Shown: in pieces, positions 9,101 to 17,103 of the stretch | Numbering within the stretch: position 1 is the first letter of the stretch | How the letters are laid out: each line of letters begins with the position of its first letter | From: CAZZCP01 sp964653235 | GTDB lineage: Bacteria; Bdellovibrionota; Bdellovibrionia; Bdellovibrionales; UBA840 | Direction of reading: 5' to 3' | Length of the DNA: 31,072 nucleotides | Assembly (NCBI GenBank): GCA_964653235.1 | Contig: CAZZCP010000021.1 | Location: forward strand, 1-31,072 | Program-made: the position numbers and the translations under genes | Notes under the pieces: model-generated | Told to the model about the DNA's origin: nothing | Databases searched by the model: none | What the model saw: only the letters and a program-made list of their open reading frames with translations

Positions 9101-10498
9101 CTAGTACAGTAGTTTCTGGATGGCCTTGACAAACTTTTCTGATTTGCCTTCGTAGGGGGGGAGTAAAAACTGAGAAGATCCCCATTTTGGCACCCTCATC
9201 ACAGATCTTTGGTGACTAAATTCTAAAAAACCATGTTTTCCGTGATAGCTGCCTATACCGCTATAACCTGTTCCGCCAAAAGGTAAGTCGGGATTTGCAA
9301 GATGTGCAGCAATTTGGTTGATACAACTTCCACCAGCACTGGTATTTTGCAGCCAGTAGTCTATTTTCTTTTGGTCTCTACTAAATATATAGAGAGCTAA
9401 AGGTTTTTCACGTTCGTTGATTTTATCTAGAGAGCTTTGATGAGACTTCATTTTGATAACCGGTAATATGGGCCCAAAAATTTCATCTTCCATGATTTTA
9501 AAGTGCCAATCAATATGGGTCAAAACCGTAGGTTCAAAATATTTCTGAGAGGCATCACTCTCACCTCCTAAAAAGCATTGAGCACCCTCATTGATGGCTT
9601 CTTCAAAAAGGCTTTGCATTCTTTTTAAATGTCTTTCATGAATCAATCGAGCATAGCTTTTGCTTTTTGCTCGCTCCTCTGTTTTTGAACCATAAAATTT
9701 GTGAATTGAATTTTTCAATTCTTTCAAAAAAGCATCATAAATTTTTTCATCTACCAAAAGGTAGTCGGGAGCAACACAGGTTTGCCCTGCATTCATAAAT
9801 TTCCCCCACGAAATTCTTTCCGCTGCAAGAGGGATATCTGCGCTTTCATCGATTATAACTGGAGATTTACCACCTAGTTCTAAAGTGACTGAGCTTAAAT
9901 GTTTACTTGCATCTGCCATGATACTTTTTCCAATTTCAGAGCTGCCAGTAAAAAAGATATGGTCCCATTTTAAAGCAAGAAGTTCTTTGGCCACTTGAAC
10001 ATCTCCAAGAACAACTGCTACGTGATCATGTGCAAAGCAGGCTTCACAAATCTTTTGCAATATTTTAGCTGTTTCTGGTGCATGTTCAGAAGGTTTTAGT
10101 ACAACAGTATTTCCGGCGCTTAGCGCTTGTATAAGAGGTAATATAGAGAGTTGAAAGGGATAGTTCCAAGGAGATAGAATCAATACACAACCCTTTGGTT
10201 CGATACGAATTTCGCTATCAGCACCAATAAAGGCAATGGGAGTGGCAATTTTTTCGGGTCTCATCCATGCACTAAGATTTTGAATGCTGTGCTTGATTTC
10301 TTGAATGACGGTAAAGATCTCTGTGAGTTCTGTTTCAACTTCAGGTTTGCCGAGATCTTTTTTTAAGGCTTGATAGATCTCTTTTTGATTCTGAAGTATT
10401 TCTTTTTTGAGTTGTTTTAACCAGGAGATACGGTTTTTAGCCGTGGTATTTCGAAGATGAAGTCTTTTCTTTCTTTGCGCTTCCCAAAGTTCTGTCAT
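9101..10498 (-). CDS. NAD(P)-dependent aldehyde dehydrogenase (class 3 type)
   Basis: A 465-aa aldehyde dehydrogenase oxidising aldehydes to carboxylic acids; the substrate is not predictable. Motifs are LSPWNYPFQLSI (substrate and cofactor entry), KPSEHAPETA, FFTGSSEIGK (NAD-binding turn), LELGGKSPVII with the general-base Glu, MNAGQTCVAPDY with the catalytic Cys, and EIFGPILPV. The short length, the early catalytic domain and the SAGGSCIN segment match the class 3 fatty/coniferyl aldehyde dehydrogenase group. AAGGA lies 5 nt before the ATG. It is first in a two-gene minus-strand unit with pepN. A run of seven Cs in the coding strand (about 9154-9161) encodes Pro-Pro without breaking the frame. 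Confidence 0.93.
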   Translation of the reverse strand: MTELWEAQRKKRLHLRNTTAKNRISWLKQLKKEILQNQKEIYQALKKDLGKPEVETELTEIFTVIQEIKHSIQNLSAWMRPEKIATPIAFIGADSEIRIEPKGCVLILSPWNYPFQLSILPLIQALSAGNTVVLKPSEHAPETAKILQKICEACFAHDHVAVVLGDVQVAKELLALKWDHIFFTGSSEIGKSIMADASKHLSSVTLELGGKSPVIIDESADIPLAAERISWGKFMNAGQTCVAPDYLLVDEKIYDAFLKELKNSIHKFYGSKTEERAKSKSYARLIHERHLKRMQSLFEEAINEGAQCFLGGESDASQKYFEPTVLTHIDWHFKIMEDEIFGPILPVIKMKSHQSSLDKINEREKPLALYIFSRDQKKIDYWLQNTSAGGSCINQIAAHLANPDLPFGGTGYSGIGSYHGKHGFLEFSHQRSVMRVPKWGSSQFLLPPYEGKSEKFVKAIQKLLY

Positions 10499-10686
10499 GT
10501 TGTCCTTATTTATTTCTTATCGAAACATAAAGTGATTCCAATGTCTTTGAAAAAAAATTCACTATCAGAGCCTTTTTGCCACCAGTAATCTCTGCTGTAT
10601 TTTACAAAATAGAGTACTATTTACATTCAGTTTTGTAATTCTTTTTCGATTTTATTATTTTTTTTTCAAATCGGGGAGGGGAACCT

Positions 10687-11385
10687 ATGAAAATTTTAAA
10701 ATTAGCCATGTTCGTTCTTACAATTTCTAGTCTTGCCAATGCAGATCATGATTTTTATCGCATTGCAGAAGTTGAAGTCGTGCAAGTCAATCCATATCAA
10801 GAAAGCACGGATGAGCCATTTTATATGCAGAGCAAAAATGAAGAACAAGCGCCTATTGAACAGTCTGCAAAGACCAGGGGAAGCTTCTCTGAAACAGCGG
10901 CAACTCTTGGCAATCTATCTCGCGTAGGTTCCTTGGTATGGGATATTTTAAAAAGCAATAAGCCGGTAACAGATGTAAGAAGTCACTATGTGAGTGTGAT
11001 TCCCGAAGATGCCGAGTGGAAAGACTTGAGCGGCTGGCATAGAACTCATGTCGAAACTTTTGAACTTCGAATGAGGAACGTACTTGGGGTTGAAACAGTT
11101 CGATATCGCTATCAAGTTCGCTTTCGCACTGGCGGCAATCATATGGGAAGCGGCTCATACATTGGTATGCTAGCAGTCTTGCCTGTAGATACCAAAGTTT
11201 TAATGGGTTTTGAATTGAATTCTGTGGTTGAGGTTGGTCCTGCAGTCAATACCGGCAGCATAGAGAATCCAGTTGCAGAATTAGAGATATATGTTCGCAA
11301 TAAAGTAACTACTTTGCTAAAAACGCAAAGCTTTACAGATATGTTTTTAGTCGATGGACAGGGTGGACTATTCTTAGCGAATTGA
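10687..11385 (+). CDS. Exported protein of unknown function
   Basis: A 232-aa protein with a clear signal peptide (MKILKLAMFVLTISSLANA, cleavage after ANA). The mature part has a low-complexity acidic stretch at residues 35-60 and then a beta-rich domain (residues 95-225) with several Tyr/Arg strands (VRYRYQVRFRTGG). I do not recognise the family. Only one product is predicted and no membrane helix or lipobox is seen, so it is probably periplasmic. A strong Shine-Dalgarno (GGAGGGG) precedes the ATG, suggesting high expression. The 188-bp upstream gap separates it from the divergent aldehyde dehydrogenase. Its last 12 bp overlap the convergent HAD gene. Confidence 0.8.
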   Translation: MKILKLAMFVLTISSLANADHDFYRIAEVEVVQVNPYQESTDEPFYMQSKNEEQAPIEQSAKTRGSFSETAATLGNLSRVGSLVWDILKSNKPVTDVRSHYVSVIPEDAEWKDLSGWHRTHVETFELRMRNVLGVETVRYRYQVRFRTGGNHMGSGSYIGMLAVLPVDTKVLMGFELNSVVEVGPAVNTGSIENPVAELEIYVRNKVTTLLKTQSFTDMFLVDGQGGLFLAN

Positions 11386-12003
11386 ATAGTAAAAATCGAG
11401 AACCTCTTTGGGGCTGTGAATACATTGATCAGCCCCAGTATCTCGCAGAACATCAATATTTGAATAGCCCCAGCTCACAGCTACAGAAAATATTTCAGCT
11501 CTTTTACATGCATCAATATCTCTAGTTTCATCACCAAAGTAGTAGATTTTTCTACCTTGTTTTAGCTTTTTTAATTTCTTGTGTTTCCCAAACAAGCTTG
11601 TACCTGCTTCAATAAAGTCTACAGCTAGTCCGTTATCTGCTAAAACTTTTTGAACTACATCTGTTGAGTTAGATGAAAGTACCCCCAATTCAAGATCTGT
11701 ATTCATCAAGCTATGAAACATTTCAGGAATATCTTTAAAAAGATTTAATCCTTCGGCATAGGATTTCATTTTTTTACGTGCGTGCATCACGATAAAAGGA
11801 ATTTTCCATTTTGCAATTTCAAGATCTCGTATCACTCCTTGCGTCCCCAGATTTCGAAGCTTACTGAGGTTGTCGACTCTTTTGTAACGATAAACACGAG
11901 AAAGCTCTTGAATGATTCTTAGAGCTTTGTCTTCAGAGTCGCAGAGCACACCATCAAAATCGAACAAAAAACAAGTTTTAGAGGTATTTGCTGCGGTATT
12001 CAT
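11374..12003 (-). CDS. HAD-superfamily hydrolase (phosphoglycolate phosphatase-like)
   Basis: A 209-aa haloacid-dehalogenase-type phosphatase. Motif I is FLFDFDGVLCDS, with nucleophile Asp and acid/base Asp. Motif II is GVLSSNS. The motif III Lys is probably in the HKKLKKLKQG stretch, and motif IV is YFGDETRDIDACKRA. A helical cap lies between motifs I and II, as in Gph/PGMB-type enzymes. The substrate is unknown. The start lies inside the 3' end of the AGCS symporter gene (26-bp overlap), which implies translational coupling. Its stop overlaps the convergent exported-protein gene by 12 bp. Confidence 0.9.
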   Translation of the reverse strand: MNTAANTSKTCFLFDFDGVLCDSEDKALRIIQELSRVYRYKRVDNLSKLRNLGTQGVIRDLEIAKWKIPFIVMHARKKMKSYAEGLNLFKDIPEMFHSLMNTDLELGVLSSNSTDVVQKVLADNGLAVDFIEAGTSLFGKHKKLKKLKQGRKIYYFGDETRDIDACKRAEIFSVAVSWGYSNIDVLRDTGADQCIHSPKEVLDFYYSIR

Positions 12004-13393
12004 GGTATAATTTCATCACTTTCGGAGCTAGAATTAAAGTGGCGAGCATATTGGGAAAGGCCATGAGGGCATAACCAATATCAAGAATATTTACCACATC
12101 ACCCTGAGCGCTAACGGCTCCCAGAACTAGAGTTCCACAAAACCATACAAAGAAGAGTAGGTCGCTTACATAGAATTGCTCTGAGACTTTCTTTCCTAAG
12201 AATCCGGCACCGCGAAACAAGTAGTCCCAGCATTTGCTATTGTAATTGGCCATACCTAACATTGTTGTAAATGAAAACATCACACCGGCAATGCCGATAA
12301 AGTATTTGCCAAAGCTGGGAAAGTTTTTTTCAAAAGCGGCTGTCGTAATCAAAATGCCGTTATCGTAGATTTTGAACTCTGCAGGGTCGAGACTTAAAAG
12401 AATAATAAAAGCAGTCATACTGCATACCAAAATGGTATCAAAGAATGGCCCAAGCATAGCAATCAAGCCTTCAGAAACTGGCTCAGAGGTCTTCGCATTA
12501 CTGTGTGCCATGGGGGCGGTTCCTACACCTGCCTCGTTGGAAAAAGCGGCTCTTTTAACACCTATGTGTAATACCGCAATCACACCAAGGCCTTGGGCGC
12601 CACCCCAAAGTGACTCCTCCCAAGCAAACAAAGCCTCATGAACAATCAACCACAAAATATCGGGAAGTTTTTCGATGTTCATAGCTATTATGATAACACT
12701 TAATAGGGTATAGAAAATGCACATAGCAGGCACCATACTTGCGGTGAGACTGGCGATTCTTTTGATGCCGCCAAGTAGCGCATAGAATACTGCGGATGCT
12801 GAAAGAATACCCACCCAGGCCGGATGCAGATTCCAGCCGAGTTCTGTTTTTGCAAAGTCAACAGTGTACGAACTCATTTGGTTGACTTGAAAGAGTGCCA
12901 TAGTTCCGATAATTCCAAAGATGGTAAATAAAATGGCAAAAGCATTCATGTATTTGGGAAGTGCATTTTGAATCACATACATAGCTCCCCCTTGCACTTC
13001 ACCCTTAAAGTTGTGGCCACGATAAATTGTAGCAACAGCGCACTCAAAGAACTTGGTATTCATACCAATGATGGCAGCAACCCACATCCAAAAGATAGCA
13101 CCAGGTCCACCTTGTTGAATGGCAACAGCGACTCCGGCTATATTGCCTAGTCCAATAGTTGCTGCAAGCGCATTGGTCAGGGCTCTAAAGTGAGAAATTT
13201 GCCCCTCTGCCTTGTCGTCATCTTTGTGATGAAAATAGCCAAATAGTAACGAGAAAGCATGTTTGAACGCAGTTAAAGGAATAAAACGAGATAAAAAAAC
13301 CAAATAAAGTCCGCCTCCCATTAAGAGAAGAACTAATGGTGTACCCCAAACAACATCAACAGTTGCAGACAGAAAATTAGAAATGGCTTCCAT
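11978..13393 (-). CDS. Alanine/glycine:cation symporter (AGCS family)
   Basis: A 471-aa inner-membrane transporter that couples Ala/Gly uptake to Na+ or H+. About ten to eleven hydrophobic segments are visible. The AGCS signatures are present: IGLGNIAGVAVAIQQGGPGA (residues about 85-105), the GGAMYVIQ segment, and SNEAGVGTAPMAHSNAKT (residues about 285-305). I chose ATG at 13393 (MEAISNFLSATVDVVWG) because family members start at this distance from the first helix; a TTG at 13405 would add four residues. No strong Shine-Dalgarno is seen for either. A MITE-like element lies directly upstream (13475-13649) and may carry or disrupt its promoter. Confidence 0.93.
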   Translation of the reverse strand: MEAISNFLSATVDVVWGTPLVLLLMGGGLYLVFLSRFIPLTAFKHAFSLLFGYFHHKDDDKAEGQISHFRALTNALAATIGLGNIAGVAVAIQQGGPGAIFWMWVAAIIGMNTKFFECAVATIYRGHNFKGEVQGGAMYVIQNALPKYMNAFAILFTIFGIIGTMALFQVNQMSSYTVDFAKTELGWNLHPAWVGILSASAVFYALLGGIKRIASLTASMVPAMCIFYTLLSVIIIAMNIEKLPDILWLIVHEALFAWEESLWGGAQGLGVIAVLHIGVKRAAFSNEAGVGTAPMAHSNAKTSEPVSEGLIAMLGPFFDTILVCSMTAFIILLSLDPAEFKIYDNGILITTAAFEKNFPSFGKYFIGIAGVMFSFTTMLGMANYNSKCWDYLFRGAGFLGKKVSEQFYVSDLLFFVWFCGTLVLGAVSAQGDVVNILDIGYALMAFPNMLATLILAPKVMKLYHEYRSKYL

Positions 13394-13474
13394 AGGACAT
13401 ATCAAGCAGCTGAATGTCTCGTAAACAATGAGAATCTCAGAGCTATATATTTATTACAAGAGTGAAAGCCCACT

Positions 13475-13649
13475 AGCTGCTCCCTTTTGTTTCACTTTTT
13501 TTACCCAATCATTTTGTACTTTCAATAACCTAGGATGCTTGTTCGAAAATGTATCAAATTTTAAGTCCCCTCGGACAAAATTGATGAAGTATTTTGTCTA
13601 CTTAGCTGCTCTCGGACGGACGTCCGAAGTGAAATAAAAGGGAGCAGCT
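13475..13649. repeat. MITE-like element, copy 1 (175 bp)
   Basis: The ends AGCTGCTCCC... and ...GGGAGCAGCT form 23-bp terminal inverted repeats (22 of 23 match in this copy). A second copy at 16858-17032 is the same length without indels and differs at about 13 positions. Internal hairpins: GACAAAAT (13574-13581) with ATTTTGTC (13591-13598), 9-nt loop; and TCGGAC (13612-13617) with GTCCGA (13622-13627). TA dinucleotides flank GCTGCTCCC...GGGAGCAGC on both sides, consistent with a TA target duplication. It contains no ORF of note. Confidence 0.85.
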
Positions 13650-13657
13650 AGATAAAT

Positions 13658-13682
13658 AAAAAAAAGCTAGTCTTAGACTAGC
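13658..13682 (-). terminator. Rho-independent terminator of the beta-barrel gene
   Basis: On the minus strand a perfect 7-bp stem GCTAGTC/GACTAGC with a 3-nt loop (13666-13682) is followed by a run of eight T (13658-13665). It lies 37 bp after the stop codon of the gene at 13719-14327 and would stop its transcription before the MITE-like element and the AGCS gene. Confidence 0.85.
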
Positions 13683-13718
13683 CTTGCTTAAGAATCCTTT
13701 AGTCGGAATCGGTGAATT

Positions 13719-14327
13719 TTACAGAGACAAGGGAACACTTAGAGAGATCATTACATTGTTCTCAGTAGCTTCATCATCACCGCCAATAGCATTGTCTCCT
13801 GACAAAGCGGTACTAAAATATTCTACATTTACAGAGAGGTACCAAAGGAGGCCAAAGCCAACCCCAACTTTATAACCAATGCCACTAATTTCGGAATCAG
13901 CAAAAGGTGCTAAGAGCTCAACAGTAAAATCAGCTTGGTAAAATCCTAGCCAAAAACGGGGTACTAGCCAAAGTGGTGGGTCTAAAATAAGAGTTGGCCC
14001 AATTCTATAGAAACTAACATCCGCATCTTCAAAGGCGCTACTCAAAGCAAGCGTATTGCTTAGGCCATAACTAAAATCAAGGCCAAGATAAAGCATTTCA
14101 CTAAGTCCATATGCTCCTCTCAGGTTTAATACCTGCCCTCCAAAAGCATCTCCAAATACAGTGGCGCCACCATTTACAACTTGAAAAGCTGCAGAACTGG
14201 TATCTAGGCCTGCTAATTTATCGTATTCAAGAGTACCAATGTTTACACCAAGTCCTGGTTCAAACAACCAGCTAGCTTGAGAGTTCCATGCGAAAAAACT
14301 GATAATTAAAAGAGTAATTTTTTTCAT
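13719..14327 (-). CDS. Outer-membrane beta-barrel-like exported protein
   Basis: A 202-aa protein with a signal peptide (MKKITLLIISFFAWNSQA) and a mature chain of alternating polar/aromatic strands separated by Gly-rich turns (LNLRGAYGLSEMLYLGLDFS, GYKVGVGFGLLWYLSVNVEY). This pattern is typical of small 8-stranded outer-membrane barrels such as the OmpW/OmpA-like porin group. The C-terminus (VMISLSVPLSL) lacks the usual terminal Phe. The specific function is unknown. It is followed by a strong terminator, so it is probably a single-gene transcript. It is divergent from the MscS-family gene 98 bp away. Confidence 0.8.
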   Translation of the reverse strand: MKKITLLIISFFAWNSQASWLFEPGLGVNIGTLEYDKLAGLDTSSAAFQVVNGGATVFGDAFGGQVLNLRGAYGLSEMLYLGLDFSYGLSNTLALSSAFEDADVSFYRIGPTLILDPPLWLVPRFWLGFYQADFTVELLAPFADSEISGIGYKVGVGFGLLWYLSVNVEYFSTALSGDNAIGGDDEATENNVMISLSVPLSL

Positions 14328-14391
14328 ATTTAGATACTAAAGAGCATCAATTCGGATTTCTAGAAAAAAATATTCTTGCTGCGAGATATTA

Positions 14392-14419
14392 TTGAATTGT
14401 CTAGGCGAAGGTATATAAT
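14392..14419 (+). promoter_or_regulatory. Sigma70-type promoter of the MscS-family gene (leaderless)
   Basis: TTGAAT (14392-14397), a 16-nt spacer and a perfect TATAAT (14414-14419). The start codon at 14426 begins 7 nt after the -10 hexamer, where transcription itself should start. No Shine-Dalgarno is available. Confidence 0.65.
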
Positions 14420-14425
14420 TCGCCC

Positions 14426-16123
14426 ATGAAATTTTTATTCTTACTTAGCTTAGGTATTTATTGCTTTGCCAGTACCGACCTATTAGAGCCTGTTAAGACC
14501 GATCACCCTAGAGATACGATGAGAAGTTTTTATGAAAATATGAACTCTTATCGAAACCAGCTTGAAGAAGGCAATGACTCAAAGGCTCAAAATCATCTGA
14601 ATAGAGCGGTTCGAACTTTAGATACTTCAGAGCTTCCTTTGGTTACTAGAAAGAAAGAAGCCGAAAAAGCGGCTATTTTTTTAAAAGAGGTTATCGACCG
14701 AATCATTGTGCTCAATTATGAATTGATTCCTGATAATAAAGAAGATCCAAGATGGCGTTTGAAATCCACAGAAATTTCAGTAGTTCGAGTCGACGAAGGT
14801 CCAAGAAAAGGAGAGTTTCTCATCAGTCCCCAGGCCATTGCGAGAGCTGAAGAATTCTACAATACAGTTCGGGAGTTGAAATATCTTCAAGGATCTGGTC
14901 AAGGAGCTTTGTATCGTGAAAATCCATTGAGTAAAGGGCTGCCATCATGGATGACCGAGAAATTCTTTGTCTATCAAAATTGGCAATGGCTCGCACTTTT
15001 TATACTGATTTTCATTGGTATTATCTTCAGCAAAATTGGCTCTTGGGCAGTGCGCCAATTGGTGAAGTTTACTGAAAAAACCAGGTTCAATTGGGATGAT
15101 AAGTTAATCGCTTGTGCTGAAAAGCCCTTGGGCTGGCTGGGCACCTATATAATTTGGTACCTGACTCTTCCATTTTTGTACTTTGATGGAATTTTAGAGC
15201 AAATACTACTTTTTGCAACGCAAGTGATGATCAGTTGGTCAGTAATTTATGTTGTTTACAGAATGGTAGATGTCATTACTGACTTTTTGGCTTCAAAAGC
15301 AAAAACAACCGATATTCCATTGGATGATCAGCTCGTTCCTTTGATGCGTAAGACGCTAAAAGTTTTTACTGTAATATTGGGGACTCTTATTGTTCTGCAG
15401 AATTTTGGAATCAACGTGATGTCATTAATCGCAGGTTTGGGGATCGGTGGATTGGCCTTTGCGCTAGCTGCCAAAGACACCGCTTCAAATTTATTCGGCT
15501 CAATTATGATTTTTACAGATCGCCCTTTTCGAGTAGGAGATTGGATCAATATCAATGGCATTGACGGCACAGTAGAAGAAATTGGTTTTCGATCGACTCG
15601 AATTCGCACTTTTTATAAATCGCAAGTAACGGTGCCGAATTCAGTAGTTGCTAATGCGAGCATTGACAATTACGGCAGAAGACCAGTTCGAAGATTTCGC
15701 GCTGTTTATGGGCTTACTTATTCGACCACTCCAGAGCAAATGGAAGCTTTTCTTGAAGGTGTAAAGAATATCGTTCTCGCGAACTCTTCTGTGTTAAAGC
15801 AGGATATAGACGTCGCTTTTGATTCCTATGGGGATTCCAGCTTGAATGTAATGTTAAACTGTTACTTGAAGGTAGCGAGTTGGAAGGATGAGCTTTTAGC
15901 AAAACAGAATGTAAATCTTGAGGTTTTGCGCTTAGCTCATGATCTTGGTGTCGATTTTGCCTTTCCATCTCAATCGGTTTATGTTGAGTCGATGCCCGGT
16001 CAGTCTGTTTCAAAACAAGATTGTGCCAATGAGGAGTTGGTTGAAAAAGCCAAAGCTTATGGCCCTAAAGGTTCTCAATCTAAGTCACAGGGTTTAGGTA
16101 TTTTTAAAGTCTTTCAGAATTAG
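14426..16123 (+). CDS. MscS-family mechanosensitive channel with periplasmic N-terminal domain
   Basis: A 565-aa channel relieving osmotic pressure across the inner membrane. It has a signal peptide (MKFLFLLSLGIYCFA) and a helical periplasmic domain of about 170 residues. Transmembrane helices lie near residues 188-208, 230-252 and 255-275, followed by the pore-lining helix IAGLGIGGLAFALAAKDTAS with its MscS Gly/Ala pattern. The beta domain FRVGDWININGIDGTVEEIG and the RSTRIRTF segment are canonical. A C-terminal cytoplasmic domain of about 150 residues ends in a Gly/Ser/Lys tail. The ATG is fixed by the signal peptide, yet it sits at the expected transcription start of a good promoter, predicting a leaderless message. 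Length is typical of the larger MscS subfamilies. Confidence 0.93.
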   Translation: MKFLFLLSLGIYCFASTDLLEPVKTDHPRDTMRSFYENMNSYRNQLEEGNDSKAQNHLNRAVRTLDTSELPLVTRKKEAEKAAIFLKEVIDRIIVLNYELIPDNKEDPRWRLKSTEISVVRVDEGPRKGEFLISPQAIARAEEFYNTVRELKYLQGSGQGALYRENPLSKGLPSWMTEKFFVYQNWQWLALFILIFIGIIFSKIGSWAVRQLVKFTEKTRFNWDDKLIACAEKPLGWLGTYIIWYLTLPFLYFDGILEQILLFATQVMISWSVIYVVYRMVDVITDFLASKAKTTDIPLDDQLVPLMRKTLKVFTVILGTLIVLQNFGINVMSLIAGLGIGGLAFALAAKDTASNLFGSIMIFTDRPFRVGDWININGIDGTVEEIGFRSTRIRTFYKSQVTVPNSVVANASIDNYGRRPVRRFRAVYGLTYSTTPEQMEAFLEGVKNIVLANSSVLKQDIDVAFDSYGDSSLNVMLNCYLKVASWKDELLAKQNVNLEVLRLAHDLGVDFAFPSQSVYVESMPGQSVSKQDCANEELVEKAKAYGPKGSQSKSQGLGIFKVFQN

Positions 16124-16133
16124 GTACAGCCAA

Positions 16134-16161
16134 TCCAAGAGATTCCGATAAATTTCTTGGA
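16134..16161 (+). promoter_or_regulatory. Hairpin that partly covers the ribosome-binding site of the next gene
   Basis: TCCAAGAGATT (16134-16144) pairs with AATTTCTTGGA (16151-16161) over 11 bp including one G-U pair, leaving a 6-nt loop. The 3' arm contains the first three bases of the Shine-Dalgarno GGAGG (16159-16163) that serves the ATG at 16169. There is no T-run after it, so it is unlikely to be a terminator. Confidence 0.5.
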
Positions 16162-16168
16162 GGAATTT

Positions 16169-16417
16169 ATGCTGTATCGAATTTTTCTAATTATATTATT
16201 TGCATCGCCGGCTTTTGCATTAGAGGCAAAATTATTGCCTGAGCAAGCTTATTGGGAAACGAATGAGCTGGGAGAGCGAGCACCTGCTTCTGAAAACAAT
16301 GACCCTGTTCTTCGGTTGTTTAAAACTCCCCCTCGCTTTGATTTAGAAATTCTCTCTACAAGATGGGATTGCGCGAGCCCAGCGGTTTCTCACAAAGACA
16401 ATGTAAAGTGTCAATAA
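16169..16417 (+). CDS. Small exported protein of unknown function
   Basis: An 82-aa product with a signal peptide (MLYRIFLIILFASPAFA) and a 65-residue mature chain with two Cys (WDCASPA and the penultimate residue region KCQ), which could form a disulfide in the periplasm. No known family is recognised. The ATG at 16169 is chosen because GGAGG lies 5 nt upstream and the signal peptide starts there; an earlier TTG at 16157 lacks such support. It follows the MscS-family gene by 45 bp and may be its co-transcribed partner. An RNA hairpin touching the Shine-Dalgarno suggests translational control. Confidence 0.7.
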   Translation: MLYRIFLIILFASPAFALEAKLLPEQAYWETNELGERAPASENNDPVLRLFKTPPRFDLEILSTRWDCASPAVSHKDNVKCQ

Positions 16418-16460
16418 AAATGCTTTTCAATAAACAAGACCTGTTAGGCATGAGGTTGAA

Positions 16461-16853
16461 ATGAAAATTATCGCAGTACTAAGCTTAATCCTTTTTCAGT
16501 TGATCGCTATCGAAGCAGAAGCTTTTCGAGGTCGAAGGAAGGGAGCACAGAATAGGGCTATTCATAGAGGCGTTAAAAATGGAAATGTTACAGCTGGTGA
16601 GAGAGCAATGATTCGCAGACAAAAACGAGAGAGAAATCAAGAGAGAAGAGAGCTTAGAGGTGCCAAAAAAGAAAGACGAGAAATGAAAAAGGATGCAATG
16701 TCTGACGGAGTTGTCGATGCAAGTGAAGCTGCTGCTTTAAGAGACTCCAATCAAAGTGTTCGAGCAGAAAGGCAGGATGTTCGTCAAGAAAACCGTCAAC
16801 TCAATCGAAAAATACGAAGAGCAAACAACAACAATATAAAGCAAAGTGAATAG
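16461..16853 (+). CDS. Small exported Arg/Glu-rich repeat protein
   Basis: A 130-aa protein with a signal peptide (MKIIAVLSLILFQLIAIEAEA) and a very basic, helical mature chain. Two related motifs are visible: NGNVTAGERAMIRRQKRE (residues about 40-58) and DGVVDASEAAALRDSNQ (about 82-98). Both have the form [ND]-G-x-[VL]-[TD]-x-x-E, which recurs in a widespread family of small periplasmic proteins and superficially resembles a half EF-hand loop. Function is unknown. Gln/Asn-rich ends may be disordered. GAGG lies 7 nt before the ATG. The stop codon is only 4 bp from MITE-like copy 2, so the element may now provide the 3' end of the transcript. Confidence 0.75.
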   Translation: MKIIAVLSLILFQLIAIEAEAFRGRRKGAQNRAIHRGVKNGNVTAGERAMIRRQKRERNQERRELRGAKKERREMKKDAMSDGVVDASEAAALRDSNQSVRAERQDVRQENRQLNRKIRRANNNNIKQSE

Positions 16854-16857
16854 TCAT

Positions 16858-17032
16858 AGCTGCTCCCTTTTATTTCACTTTTTTTATTCAATCATTTTGT
16901 ACTTTCAATGACCTAGGATGTTTGTCCGAAAATGTATCAAATTTAGAGCTCCCTCGGATAAAATTGATGAAGAATTTTATCTACTTAGCTGCTCTCGGAC
17001 GGACGTCCGAAGTGAAATAAAAGGGAGCAGCT
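16858..17032. repeat. MITE-like element, copy 2 (175 bp)
   Basis: It is the same length as the copy at 13475-13649 and about 93% identical, with perfect 23-bp terminal inverted repeats (16858-16880 and 17010-17032). Its first internal stem is GATAAAAT (16957-16964) with ATTTTATC (16974-16981). Relative to copy 1 both paired bases changed (C-G to T-A), so the stem is kept. The second hairpin TCGGAC/GTCCGA is identical. Left flank is TA; right flank TC. Confidence 0.85.
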
Positions 17033-17103
17033 CTTATTTTTCTCATTTAAAAAATATACAAAGCAAATAAGAATTTGTAATACTACTGCCATCGGAGGTA
17101 GGA

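Noticed and set aside
9154..9161. Homopolymer of seven Gs inside the aldehyde dehydrogenase gene as a possible frameshift
   Set aside because: The frame continues to a normal family C-terminus and the pepN ribosome-binding site is placed as expected, so the run is read in frame.
12372..12641. 89-aa frame antisense to the AGCS symporter
   Set aside because: It is the complement of the conserved SNEAGVGTAPMAH region and has no independent support.
13428..13637. 69-aa plus-strand frame across the MITE-like element
   Set aside because: It lies within a repeat with palindromic structure, has no ribosome-binding site, and copy 2 does not keep an equivalent product.
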